A stretch of 64,000 nt of DNA from Pogonophryne albipinna (GCA_028583405.1 CM053246.1:8755867-8819866); one strand, 5' to 3'; shown: positions 36,188 to 47,045, counted from the stretch's first letter. Made by a program: numbers and translations. The notes: generated by a model from the letters alone, not told the origin.

Positions 36188-36712
36188 GCAAGATAATCTA
36201 CCTGCATTGCAATTACTCTAAACATGTAATAACGTGCTTTAACCAGTAGGTGGTTTGGCTTAAAAACATTGTTAAACAGCTGTCAAGTTTACAGTGTTAA
36301 CACAATAAGTTATACTGCTGTTTCCGGTTTAGTTTACAACGAATATATTTTGTGTCCACACATATTGTTTTGATATTTGTAACACAAAAGCGATGGAAAA
36401 CACCCACAGGGTTAGGTAGGGTAGCGGTCTTATTAACTAGACCGTCTGTTAGAGGTCTTGTTAATAAAAAAGAATAATATCAAAACTAAATATTACTACT
36501 AACTTTATTGTGAAATTAAAACAGAACGGTAAAAGAATAGTTTCCGGTCTATTCTGAGGTCCAATCTCTGTGTTTAATTTAATGCAGCCAAACCATGTAT
36601 TACAATGCATTCATGTGATGACTTTCAAAGAGTAAAGCAAGCACTGCTGAATAAAGTATGATTTTATCTTTTACGAAACGTTTTTTTCATATGTAATACA
36701 GTTTGAGGTCAA

Positions 36713-36911
36713 CCAATCACAGAGCTTGAGGACTAATCACGGGGTTTGTCGGGCAAAGCGGAACGATAGCTGAGGATTATGGGTAGTGTATAGTGTCTTC
36801 GGCAATCCTAAACTCCGAAAAAAAAATACAAAAGCATTGCACACAATTTAAACCAATCAATGTTGTGTAATTAACAAGGATAATCTGGTGTTTTTGAGTT
36901 GATGAGTAGCA
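36713..36911. repeat. element B right inner arm
   Basis: Inverted partner of 34511-34716, with CAAAGCGGAACGATAGCTGA and GTGTCTTCGGCAATCCTAAAC words. Confidence 0.8.
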
Positions 36912-37135
36912 GAGAGGTTTCAACTTTTGAATAGCGGGTTTAACTAAAATACAAGATGTCTTTATTTTTATATCATTATTAATAATAATATAAATTATAC
37001 ATTTCCTATTCGGAAAGTGGCGCTGTCCTGAGAGTGGCGATTTTTTGTAATAATGGTACGTTCATACCGGACGCGATGCAAATAATCGCTCGAGTTTCAC
37101 GCCGGCTGTCAGCTGTGTTTACTCGCCTCATTCAT

Positions 37136-37771
37136 CTGTGTCAGCTTCTCAAGCCGTATCTGGCCGTGCAACTGTATGCCGAAGCAGTGGCGGACTGGCC
37201 ATCGGGACGTTCGGGACGAATCCCTTCGGCACCGCCAGGGGCGGACTAGCCATCTGAAGTTGTGCTGATAGGCGACAGAGGTCCTCCGTTTCCCCGCAGC
37301 GTCCGCCCCGCTGACACTTCAATTTAGATTTGTAGTCCCGGTCCGTCCCTGTGCTGAAGTGTTATTTTAAACAACACATTAAGTTGACGAAACACTTGAG
37401 TCACATGCAATTAAAGTCAGATCCACTCGTGTCTTAGATGTGGCAGTGATATTATAAACCATTTAATTTACGCATTCAAACACTCTTTTTGTACCAGCTG
37501 TTCTGTATTCACCTTGCAGGTGCAGCTATGTTGCTTTATCCTGGATTAAGTGTTTAAGTCATGGATGTTTAAACATTTAACTTCTTCATATTTGTCTATT
37601 AGCCTATAGTTTACTTTTCATTCATGAAGTATGACGCTACGCTGTCAGTACGCTTGTCCCTGTTTGTGATTGGTAACATTTTGCTCACCCTGTCCCTTTC
37701 ACGTGAACGCGCTCTCGGCCGGACAGAGAAACCCTGGGTTGATTTAACGAGTTGATAACCAGCGTCGTAGG
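37136..37771. mobile_element. family C fragment (related to 57364-58376)
   Basis: From AGCCGTATCTGGCCGTGCAAC through AACACATTAAGTTGACGAAAC to AACCAGCGTCGTAGG the sequence matches 57840-58280. It is split by a 167-bp hAT-type miniature at 37185-37351 and lacks the ends of the full copy. The right side is cut by a hAT fragment at 37772. Confidence 0.8.
37185..37351. mobile_element. 167-bp hAT-type MITE
   Basis: Left end CAGTGGCGGACTGG and reversed right end CAGGGACGGACCGG are inverted repeats. The flanks are TGCCGAAG and TGCTGAAG (7 of 8 match). The copy at 57894 has the uninterrupted family C sequence, confirming the insertion. Confidence 0.8.
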
Positions 37772-38244
37772 CATACTTGCCAACCCTCCCGATTTTCGTG
37801 GGACACTCCCGATTTCATTGCCCTCTCCCGGTTTCCTCCAGGAGTCACATTTCTCCCGCATTTCTCCTGATTTCTGACAAAATCAGATTTACTCACGACT
37901 GTTTCCACTCTGACTTGAATACAGGTACACCATTGTTTGGTTTCCATGGTTGAGCGTCTCTTTAGTAGCGCGCACAACTGAAAGTCTGAGAGGGTGTTCA
38001 GCATGGTGAGGAAGATAGTCACAGACAAGAATCGACATCTCTACCCTCTGTTCACTCCTTTCCTGTAAAATACAGGTCCAGCCCACACATGGCAGCAAGG
38101 CATTGCACTTACAACTACAATAAGCATGTGTAGATGTTCTTTTCATCTTTAAAAGTCAGTTTCCCCACTGCGAGGCTCCGGCGCTAACAGTTCTAACAGC
38201 TTGAAATGCTCCCAATTTCTGAGGTCTCAAGGTTGGCAAGTATG
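37772..38244 (+). mobile_element. hAT fossil with ERVFSMVRK domain
   Basis: The 473-bp unit starts CATACTTGCCAACCCTCCCG and its reversed far end starts CATACTTGCCAACCTTGAG, giving imperfect terminal inverted repeats. At 37985-38041 the plus strand encodes SERVFSMVRKIVTDKNRHLY, the start of the C-terminal dimerisation domain of hAT transposases. A stop lies just upstream in that frame. Internally deleted and inactive. The 8-bp target duplication is not clear. Confidence 0.75.
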
Positions 38245-38424
38245 TGTCTTCGTGTCAATGCGACTGATTTCGATAGAGCAGGTCACATTTGTTCTGGGAA
38301 TGTCATTTTCGAGCCTGAGGCCTGAAAAACAGGCTCGGGACTTAACTGGTTAATGGTTCGGAAAGTGGTGCTGTACCTTAATAATATAAAAGATTGTATT
38401 TGCGTGCATTTCCTGTTCGGAAAG

Positions 38425-38839
38425 TGTTAGGAATCGTGGAAAAAGGTAGGACCCAAATGCAGAATACAAAAAAAGGTAAAAAGGTCTAGGAACAAAAAGC
38501 GAGCTTTAATAAAAAAAAAAAGCAGAAACATGGCATGAAACAAACAGGTAGCAACAACACAACAGCTGACCGTGACCAACATGGATGGAGACAGGAAAGA
38601 CAATTAACCGACAAGGAACACAGGGGAAGACAAGACTAAATACAAAGAGGGGTAATCATAGCACAAGACACAGCTGGGCAGGGGAAGCAGAAACACAAGG
38701 GCAACAGGTGAACACAATCAGACACAGGAGGAAAAACACAGGAAGGAAGACAAGAGACAGGGAGAACAGAATTGCAAAAATAAAACCCATAACAAGACAG
38801 ACAAAACTAAAATCGTGACATAACACTAGGATCATGACT
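38425..38839 (-). repeat. downstream LTR (415 bp)
   Basis: Nearly identical to 41256-41662, with small indels around a poly-A stretch at about 38508-38521. The final base differs from the other copy (T for A next to the internal region). Confidence 0.9.
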
Positions 38840-38844
38840 GAACA

Positions 38845-38858
38845 CCCCCCCCCCCCCC
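38845..38858. repeat. C run (G-rich polypurine tract on minus strand)
   Basis: Fourteen C residues sit next to the LTR. On the minus strand the run is the likely primer site for plus-strand synthesis. Confidence 0.6.
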
Positions 38859-38919
38859 AAAGTCCAACACTTCCAAAAGGGTGGGTGGAAGGGGTCCGGA
38901 AGACGGGTTTGGGTTGACA

Positions 38920-39055
38920 GCCCGGAGGCAAGGCAGAGGAACAGGAGGTGGTCTCGGGCGAACGGCCCGGGGGCAAGGCAGATGAACAGGAGGTGGTCTC
39001 GGGTGGACGGCCCGGGGGCAAGGCAGAGGAACAGGAGGTGGTCTCGGGCAGTCGG
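38920..39055 (-). repeat. 45-bp tandem repeat, three units
   Basis: Units of about 45 bp, with ACAGGAGGTGGTCTCGGG and CGGCCCGGGGGCAAGGCAG words, lie in the LTR element. On the minus strand they encode repeated PETTSCSSALPPGR. Confidence 0.85.
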
Positions 39056-39521
39056 GCACAATGTCGGGCAAGAAGGCGGCGACGGGACAGCTCCGGAGGA
39101 TGGGCACGAAGGCGGTGACGGGACAGCTCCGGAGGACTCGCAGGACAGAGGCGGGACAGCTCCGGAGGCCAACGTTCGCCGCAATGGGACCCCTCCAGTG
39201 TCAGCTGGATCACCGGAACACTGGGATTGAGAGCAGGAGCTAGTGGGACCCCTGTCGGGACAGGCGTAGACGGGACCCTGAACGGAACATGGGCTGGTGT
39301 CAGTGGGACCACAGACGGAGCAAGGGCTGGTGTCGACGGGACCCCAAACAGGACAGGACAAGGTGTTGGTGGAACCCCTGCTGGATCAGGTATCCACCAA
39401 CCACCAACAGGAGAGGACAACGTGTCGGCAGGGCCCCCGGCGGACCAGGTGTCGGCGGGACCACCAACAGGACAGGACACAGAGTTGGCAGGACCCTCAG
39501 CAGAACCCCCAATGAAACAGG

Positions 39522-39811
39522 ACATGGAGTTGGGAGGACCCCAGACGAAACAGGTGTCGGCTGGACCCTCAATGGAACAGGACGTGGAGTTGGCAGGACC
39601 CCCGACGAAACAGGTGTCGGCTGGACCCGCAACGGCACAGGACATGGAGTTGGCAGGACCCCCGACGAAACAGGTGTCTACTGAACCCCCAACAGCACAG
39701 GATATGGAGTTGGCAGGACCCCCAACGGCACAGGACATGGAGTTGGCAGGACCCCCGACGAAACAGGTGTCGGCTGGACCCCCAACAGCACAGGACATGG
39801 AGTTGGCACAT
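39522..39811 (-). repeat. 60-bp tandem repeat in LTR element
   Basis: The GGAGTTGGCAGGACC phrase recurs every 60 bp (39586, 39646, 39706), then after 33 bp (39739), then 60 bp (39799). One minus-strand frame is MSCAVGGPANS/MSCAVGGPADTCFVGGPA, another CQLHVLC..WGS. The units resemble each other closely, so expansion is recent or homogenised. Confidence 0.87.
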
Positions 39812-39822
39812 GAGTTGAGAAG

Positions 39823-39943
39823 GGACTAGAGAAGGGATTTGAGAAGGGACTAGAGAAGGGATTTGAGAAGGGACTAGAGAAGGGACTAGAGGGGGGATTA
39901 GAGAAGGGACTAGAGAAGGGACTAGAGAAGGGACTTGAGAGGG
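39823..39943 (-). repeat. 12-bp tandem repeat, distal part
   Basis: Units such as AGGGACTAGAGA and AGGGATTTGAGA encode SLVP/SQIP tetrapeptides on the minus strand. The array continues after the solo LTR at 40474-40640. Confidence 0.85.
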
Positions 39944-40473
39944 TGTGACGGCTGTCGCCTTGCCTTCTGCATTAACCGGCCTGTGAGAATTCTGTGTGTG
40001 TATATATATGTGTGTGTGTGTATATGACTGCCTTTAGGTACCATGGTTACCGCGTCAGTGTGACGTTGTTTAGTTCCTCCCACCGGAAGAGGTCTGGATG
40101 ACGCTTGATGACGCGGGATGACGCTACTTAAGCTGCGACGCTGCTGTCATTCGAGGCACTGGATTTGTGCCAGGACGCCACGCTACTCTCTCTCTGAAAT
40201 GTTTGTGTATGTTCTGTGACTTGTGACGGCGTTGCATTTGTGCTAGACGCCTCACTATTTTCGCCTTAAGTGCCCATATTGTTCTGTGACTGTGATACTC
40301 TGTGGCCTTCGTTTTGTTTACTCATATTATACATAGATAGTTCGTTGTTTAAGGAGCCTATACTTTTGTTTAGATAATTTTTATTTGAGTTTATTATTAA
40401 AATCAACCTCTTACCAAGAACATCTGGTTTCGTGTTGCTTCCCTTTTACCCTAAACGAGCTGGGGACGTAACA
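39944..40473 (+). mobile_element. solo LTR inserted in a tandem array
   Basis: The 530-bp unit starts TGTGACGGCTGTCGCC and ends GGGGACGTAACA, with TG...CA ends and inverted TGTKACG/CGTAACA termini, typical of Ty3/Gypsy-like LTRs. Both flanks are the GGGACTTGAGA array, so a short G-rich target duplication (GGG/GGGG) cannot be fixed. No internal coding region is linked to it. A TTATTAAAATCAACC stretch near its end resembles a polyadenylation region. Confidence 0.75.
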
Positions 40474-40640
40474 GGGGACTTGAGAGGGGACTCGAGAAGG
40501 GACTTGAGAGAGGACTCGAGAAGAGACTCGAGAGGGAACTTGAGAAGGGACTCGAGAGGGGACTCGAGAAGAGACTTGAGAGGGAACTTGAGGAGGGACT
40601 TGAGAGGAGACTTGAGAGGGGACTCGAAAAGGGACTTGAG
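40474..40640 (-). repeat. 12-bp tandem repeat, proximal part
   Basis: Repeats of GGGGACTTGAGA/AGGGACTCGAGA type encode VPSQ/VPSR on the minus strand. About 13 units. Confidence 0.88.
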
Positions 40641-41253
40641 TCGGTCGGTACGCCGACAGGACACGGGGGGTTGGCGTCGGCCGGAGAGCCAACAGGAGAC
40701 GAGGAGCTGGAGTCGGCCGGTACGCCGACAGGACACGGGGAGCTGGCGTTGGCCGGAGAGCCAGTACTGGAGCTGAAACTGGAGTTGGGACCATGGCTGC
40801 TGGGGCCGGTACTAGAGCCTGAACCATGGCTAGAACTGGAGCCGGAAACATGGCTGCTGGGGCCGGAACTGGAGCTGGGACCATGGCTGTGTGGGCCGGC
40901 ATTGGAGCCGGAACAGCTGGAGCACGGGCTGGAATCCTGACCTTGCGTCTCTTAGAGGTCTTTTGGAGGATCCGTGGACCTCCAAACGGCAGACGGGATC
41001 CCAAGAAAGGGTCCGAGAATGGAGACTGGCACTCAGGGCTGCGCGAAAAAACTCTGAGCCATTCAGGCAACGAGCTCCTCAACCATGGCATGTTGGCCAC
41101 CTCCATTTGTGCCTTTTTGAGGACAGCCTCTTTGTCCCTTCTAGCCGAGGTTCTACTCCACTCAGCATGATGACACTGAAGAGAGTACTCTAGATCGAAC
41201 AGATCCATGTCAAGAAAATAAAAATCCGCTGGGTCCATAGTTGGTCGGTTCAT
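40474..41253 (-). CDS. proline/valine-rich repeat ORF of the LTR element
   Basis: The frame runs from methionine at 41251-41253, two bases inside the LTR boundary, with N-terminus MNRPTMDPADFYFLDMDLFD. Upstream residues of the longer frame (from 41379) lie in the LTR. Residues to about 110 are charged, with EWSRTSARRDKEAVLKKAQM and WLRSSLPEWLRVFSR stretches, and match no domain I recognise. The remainder is low-complexity: PAPVPAPAAM blocks, LRPTPAPRVLSAY blocks and VPSQVPSR tetrapeptides coded by a 12-bp array. The frame is cut by the solo LTR, which adds a short foreign end up to 40411. A gag-like role is possible from its position, but no nucleocapsid zinc knuckle is seen. Confidence 0.5.
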
Positions 41254-41255
41254 TC

Positions 41256-41662
41256 TGTTAGGAATCGTGGAAAAAGGAAGGACCCAAATGCAGAATACAA
41301 AAAAAGGTAAAAAGGTTTTTTTTTTTAAAAGCTGATGAACAAAAACATGGCATGAAACAAACAGGTAGCAACAACACAAAAACTGACCGTGACCAACATG
41401 GAGGGAGACAGGAAAGACAATGAACCGAGAAGGAACACAGGGGAAGACAAGACTAAATACAAAGAGGGGTAATCACAGGACAATACAAAGACACAGCTGG
41501 GCAGGGGGAGGCAGAAACACAAGAGCAACAGGTGAACACAATCAGACACAGGAGGAAAAACACAGGAAGGAAGACAAGAGACAGGGAGAACAGAATTTCA
41601 AAATAAAACCCATAACAAGACAGACAAAACTAAAATTGTGACATAACACTAGGATCATGACA
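41256..41662 (-). repeat. upstream LTR (407 bp)
   Basis: Partner of 38425-38839. On the minus strand it starts TGTCATGATCCTAGTG and ends GATTCCTAACA. The overlap with a long open frame (41251-41379) is fortuitous. Confidence 0.9.
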
Positions 41663-41691
41663 GAAAGTGACAATGTACTGAGAGTGGAGAT

Positions 41692-42130
41692 GTCCTGAGA
41701 TTAGCGCCTGCAGGCAGGCTCCATGGATCTGTCAGCTCCGGACAGCGCAAAATGCGCACATGAAGCGCTACGTCATGAACGCAATAAATCATACCCTCAT
41801 GGGGGTGCGCTCATGTGATTGGCTTAGAATTGTGGAGTAATCTGATTGGCTATAGATAGAAAAAATTACAAGTACGAATCGGGTGACTGTCAGGGGAGTC
41901 TCAAAAACCCACACACGAATGCACAGCGATCCGTGCACAGAAAGCGGTTTGTGTTTGCAGGTGCAGCGGTTTTATACGGAAAACAAATATGTGTTGATCA
42001 AAAATACATTATGTAAAACTTTTTTCTGTATTTGGATTTTATTTACATGTATATGAAACGGAACACATTTGTTTGTGCATTGAAAAACACAAGTGTGAAT
42101 CCTTTGGTGTGCATGTGTGTATTATGAGAC
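41692..42130. repeat. element B right outer arm
   Basis: Inverted copy of 33734-34205. The two arms differ by scattered changes and a missing piece of about 30 bp. Confidence 0.85.
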
Positions 42131-45100
42131 TGTTCAGAGCCCATACATCTGCAGTGTCACCTGTTTTAAGACAATCCAGATGGGGCTCTTGGAGGAGTCT
42201 AATAATAGATCGATGATTTGCTGCTTCATGTTCAAAGCCACATTAGGGTTAGGGATAGTAAATAATGTACCTATGATATCACAATGACACTTTCCCAGTT
42301 CATTATGCTTACTCACGGTGAGGCAATTAGTATTTTAATAATAATAATAATAATGCATTACATTTGTATTAGAGCAATTACAAATATTGCTTACTTGAGT
42401 GAACATTGACAATAATATATAAAGCTAAAGGCATGGCAAGTGATAAAAAACGCTCTCTGATCACGTTGCCATTGGCGTTTCTATGGAGAGAGCGACACTC
42501 AAATGTTGCAGAGAGCTGCAGTGCTACTGAAAAGGATAATAATAATGAGGAATTCTCTAACTTGGTGTGTTTTTCAGCTGAACTACCAATTACGGTGTTG
42601 GGATGATCTACCTTAATAGCCTACCCTAATCTACCCAACGTTTAACTATGTTGTTAGTGTTACAGTGGCTTCAGTGTTTTTTTTGTTTTTTTTTCTATGG
42701 ATTTTTCATGTGTAGGCTCTGTTGCCTTTCTTTTTTTAACCTCCTAGCGTGAACATATTTTCAGATGTAAACGTAATGACAGGATTGTGCTTTGCTGGAA
42801 TTCATCATTCCTTACCAACATTTTATGGGTTTTTGATCAGCACTTGAAGGTGCAAGGCTGGTTTCATCTTTATCATGAAAGTCACAAGAGGATGTTGACT
42901 GAGTCATTGGAACAGATGCTTTAGTCATGTTTACACATGTTAGCCTTCTAGCTAAGGTGACTACTGCATTACCACCCACTTATCCTTTTAATTTTATTAA
43001 GTTATACATATTTTTTCTTTTCCTTTTTTTATTTCTTTCTTCTTGATGCACTTTGATAGTACTCTGGACATTGAGTAGTCAAAATGTATGTCAACAAGGT
43101 GCAGTTGCCCTACAGTTGAGAATATCAATGATTACTCTTGAACCACTGTAAATCACAGTCTTTACACAAGAAGCAGTATCATGAGGGAAGTAGTCACTCC
43201 CTTTCTTGAGTCAACGACTTTTTGGACTGATTAAAACTCATGAAATATAACAGATTTAACTCAATATACACAACATGTTGTTATCTGGTAATGCACTCAT
43301 ACTGAATGTACCAACTCCATTAGCTACCTCCCCCAGTCCATGACCTGTGTAACCTTCTCAGTGATTATGTGTCATGATGGATGTGTTCAGGTACCTCTAT
43401 TTAATCATGCTGATAGTCATGATGGAGAATTTACTGCCTAGAACTGGCAGCATGGCAGTGACATATGTTCACATGTCGACACATACACCTTCACACCCAC
43501 ACCCGCACACATGCAACAACACATGAGGGCTGCCAATGCAGAAGTCCCTTTGGAAACATAGCTAGTGGCGCTCCAGAAAGCTAGCCATCTGTATGACAGA
43601 GGGGTGCACAGGGGGTTGGGACAAGTGTACACTGACTTTACAGTCCTAACTGTCGGCTAAATTCAGGTTTCAAAAGGAAGAACATACCCCACTGTGAAGG
43701 AAATCCCGAAAAACAACAATATTTTAGTTAACCTCTCAACTAAAAAACAGAACAAAAAAACTCCATGCCCCTAAACCAGTACAATAAACAAAAATAACTT
43801 GGCAAATGAAGTAAAATTGTTCTAGTAGAGTCTTGTGAACATTTGTAAAGACAGGGTTACAGCAAATATGATGAAACCCTTAAAAAAGCATTTTACATCG
43901 GAAATACGATGTACTCTAATAATGATATAGTTCTATACAATTTGAGTACTCAAGGCCAAAAGCCTGAACATAACATTTCCCTATGTTGAACAAGGTTAAA
44001 CAAAAGTCTAAGAAAACAACAAAGCCCCACCCCAAATGTGTTGGCAATGTTTTGTGTTTCTGTCTATAATTGCATACATTTTTAAGAATTGTGGCATTGT
44101 TTGAGAGTTCCATGACTAAAGGCCAAAAGTCAGGAAAGCCACATCCCAAAGGGGGACAAGGTAACAATCAAAGAGAACTATGAAGTCCCTTTTAGAAATG
44201 CTGATTTTGCCACTTTAAAATTTGAAATGGAGCCCAACTTATTGTCCAGTAAAACATCTCATAAATCAACACTTCCATTAAAGCTTTTTTACAGCATTGT
44301 TTATTATGGCTGACAACACTTCAAGGATCTTGAGATGCATTTAATATATAGTGTCTAAGTTCCTAGGACTATTTTAAGAGAAAAGGGTCAGAATAATTAC
44401 ACATTTCACCAGCACAGGACAACCAAAGAGACCCCCTATCATGCATGGGTGGGGGTCCTATGGTAGGGACTGTGTAGTGCTAAGATAGCCCCAAATGATC
44501 ACTAATAATTGGCAAGTCATATTATCTTTGTACATGAAATCTCACTGCAGCTAGGCCCCCATGTTTAACATCCACATTTGGAGACTACTGGATAAGTTCT
44601 TACAGAAGCTGTTCCACAAGCTCAACATACCCAGAAAACACATAAAGGTATTCTTGGCAGAGTGTGTCAGATAATGCTTGTCAGTCACAATCTCAACTCT
44701 TACTTCACATTGACCTACCAATTTCACAAGATATTACGGTCTTAGCAAATTCACAGCTGAACAAAATGTCAAACCCATCCTCACTAAGCTATTTAACGGT
44801 GCACTCATCCACTGGACATACTGGAACCATATATATCACTATATATTACCTTGTGTAAAGGTCATCTGCTCAGTCGTCCACACTATTTACAACACAGTTC
44901 ACGAGGCAGCGAAACACCGCAGGCATGCTACATGTTCCGGGCCATATGTGCATGGCTGTATGGGCATAATTCCAAAGGTTGTGGTGAAAGGTTCAAACTT
45001 GTGAGCTTGAACAGACCTGCCACTATCGCTTTAGAAGGTCAGTGTTTGGGTCAAAGGATCTGCAGAATGTACTTGAAGACGAGTGAAACCAGGTAAAAGC

Positions 45101-46785
45101 ATGAAGCTTCAGCAGTACCGTGAATCATATGTCGAAGTGTTTGTGTTAATTGGCTGACTTTCTTCAACATCAACATTATGCTGAACGAGACGTGTACCAG
45201 ATAAGAACACAGCAAGGGGTAACTCTCACTGAGATTAATGAGCGTAGAAACAATGACTTATCCAAATGTCATAAACATACAGATTCTCCAGTCTGAGATA
45301 TGTCCCAATCAGCTTGGGAAACACTGTCATTACCAGCTCATCTGCAACATCTCCTGCTGAGGTGTTGGTTGGCATGGCACATGGTTGATCTCCCCTGGAC
45401 AAGTTCCACATGAAGGACATACAGAATGAATGACTTGTTTACTATGTGCAGACCTTAATATGTTAGCAGACTACTCAAAATAAGGCTTTACGTGCCTTCA
45501 AAAATGTAATTAGATTTGTGGACTTTTGTTAACTTCAGTATAAAAGACTCCCTATTATGCTTTTAGGAGTTTTCCTTTTCCTGTTTTGTTATGCATGTAA
45601 AAGGGCTTTAAAGGCTGAAATCCCAAAATTACCTCCAGAGGGAGTTTAGCTTTTTGAACATTAAAGCATAGAATAATGTCACAGTAGAGGCACAAGATAA
45701 CAATATGAACCACACAATTACCATATTTGTCTTCTTAAGCATAGAATGAGTGTGTTCCGAGTGTAATCCGAGTCAGTTAGAAAGAACACACATTTGAGGA
45801 AAGTCATTTCCCAACTGTAATGCATGCTGACATTTACATTGTGTCTTATGAGAACTGCAATATTACATAAATGCCACATCTTGAGTCAATGCATTGGCTG
45901 GTTATTTTTGAGTTAAAACAGACTGAACAAATACTCCATTCACTAAAGGTGATACATCTAACTCACCTGTGCAGACCGCAGTACGTGGGACTGTAGGCCA
46001 CATTGACCACTGTGCAGCCATTCAAATGTACCACTTTAAAAAACAAAAGTAAGGCTAAGTGTTTACTTTAAATTGACAAAATGTAATGTAAAATCACCTA
46101 AAACAAAACAAAGCTTAACTTTTTCCTAAATGACAGATGTCTATAACATCTAAAAAGTGAAGCAGAGAATAATTTGTAGAAAAATAGTGGAATAAGAGGA
46201 AGTTGACAAATTGAAAAAAGCACTCAAGAATTAGAGGTGAGACACACACAATAACAAATAAATAGGTGAGCGAGGAAGAGATTGTTGTCAGTGGAGAGGA
46301 AGGTACAGGTGGCTGGACGCGGCAGATGGAGGGTTCAGACCTTGCTTGTTTTCCCTGAAATGTCACAACTGTAAAAAAGGTTTTATAAAGCATCAATCAC
46401 GGAGAAGCTGCACCTCCAGGAATAGTCATGGGGTTTCGGAAATGAGGCCCCCGCATTGAACTGCAGAGGCAATCACCACTGCACGGTTCAGGTCACCACA
46501 CTACTCACAGAGGAAATGGAGAGGAGAGGACCGGAGAAATAAATGAGGAGGGCGGAAGAGGGAGGAAAAGAGAGAGGTGAAAAGAGAACAGGTGGACATG
46601 TTGTTATTAAAGCTGCTGGAAGCACTAACGGTTCTTCAGATTTGACTTTAAGTTTGACTATCTCCTTAAAAAGCTTTCAGAAGATCACACAGGTTTTACA
46701 GACTGACACTGCTGTAATAAACATCTTCTACACCACATTTAGCACAACACAAATGGATAGCCTGGTCAGACATGTGCATGCATAA
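42131..46785. other. no gene recognised (4.6 kb)
   Basis: Short AAT repeat at about 42337-42352. The rest gives only short frames. A minus-strand peptide at 45235-45420 (CAMPTNTSAGDVADELVM) faintly resembles the part of a Gypsy integrase core between conserved residues, but no DDE residues follow. No exon was recognised. Confidence 0.4.
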
Positions 46786-46957
46786 CTGTCTTGGGGTCAG
46801 TGGTTTGATCGCACCCCTTTCTGTCAACATGTCGAAGTGTCTTTGTGCAAGATATCCAAGTTGCTCCCGTAGGAATGTCTACAAAATGTCTGTTGCTTTT
46901 AATCTGTAAAGCACTTTGAATCGCCACGTGCTGAAAATTGCCTTGCCTTGCCTTACA
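46786..46957 (+). mobile_element. SINE with L2-type tail
   Basis: A B box-like GGTTTGATCGC is followed by CAACATGTCGAAGTGTCTTT GTGCAAGATATCC, the same body as the SINE at 32697. The end GTAAAGCACTTTGAATCGCC and CTTGCC repeats match the 3' end of the LINE at 8958-9869. The A box part is missing, so the copy is 5'-truncated. Confidence 0.72.
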
Positions 46958-47045
46958 AAAGTAGTGTATGAAGTTTTATTTGCCTGAAAGGGTCACCCAA
47001 TAATATTGAATGCACTGTATATGTTTTCATTAGTGTATAATCCCT

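Larger units (their letters stand above)
38425..41662 (-). mobile_element. non-autonomous LTR retrotransposon with exact 5-bp TSD
   Basis: Two direct repeats of about 410 bp (38425-38839 and 41256-41662) flank a 2.4-kb interior. GAAAG flanks the whole at 38420-38424 and 41663-41667. On the minus strand the LTR starts TGTCATGATCC and ends CCTAACA. A G-rich tract on the minus strand (38845-38858) precedes the downstream LTR, as a polypurine tract would, which sets minus orientation. No pol, protease or integrase is present. The interior has proline/valine-rich tandem coding repeats and a solo LTR insertion. No clear tRNA primer site was seen after the upstream LTR. Confidence 0.9.
33734..42130. 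mobile_element. element B: long-arm DNA transposon, heavily interrupted
   Basis: The outer arms (33734-34205 and 41692-42130) are inverted copies starting GTCTCATAATACACACATG and reaching the GCTAATCTCAGGAC motif. Inner arms (34511-34716 and 36713-36911) are also inverted copies. The core (about 34600-36660) is related to that of element A. The right half carries further insertions: LINE 34833-35237, LINE tail 36081-36187, a family C fragment 37136-37771, hAT pieces at 37185 and 37772, and an LTR element at 38425-41662. The target duplication is not clear. No transposase was found. Confidence 0.78.

Noticed and set aside
38585..39829. Plus-strand glycine/proline/glutamine-rich frames
   Set aside because: They are antisense to the LTR element's coding repeats, which the LTR orientation and polypurine tract place on the minus strand.
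45235..45420. Peptide CAMPTNTSAGDVADELVM resembling a Gypsy integrase core segment
   Set aside because: No DDE residues, zinc finger, reverse transcriptase or LTRs were found around it; similarity is too short.
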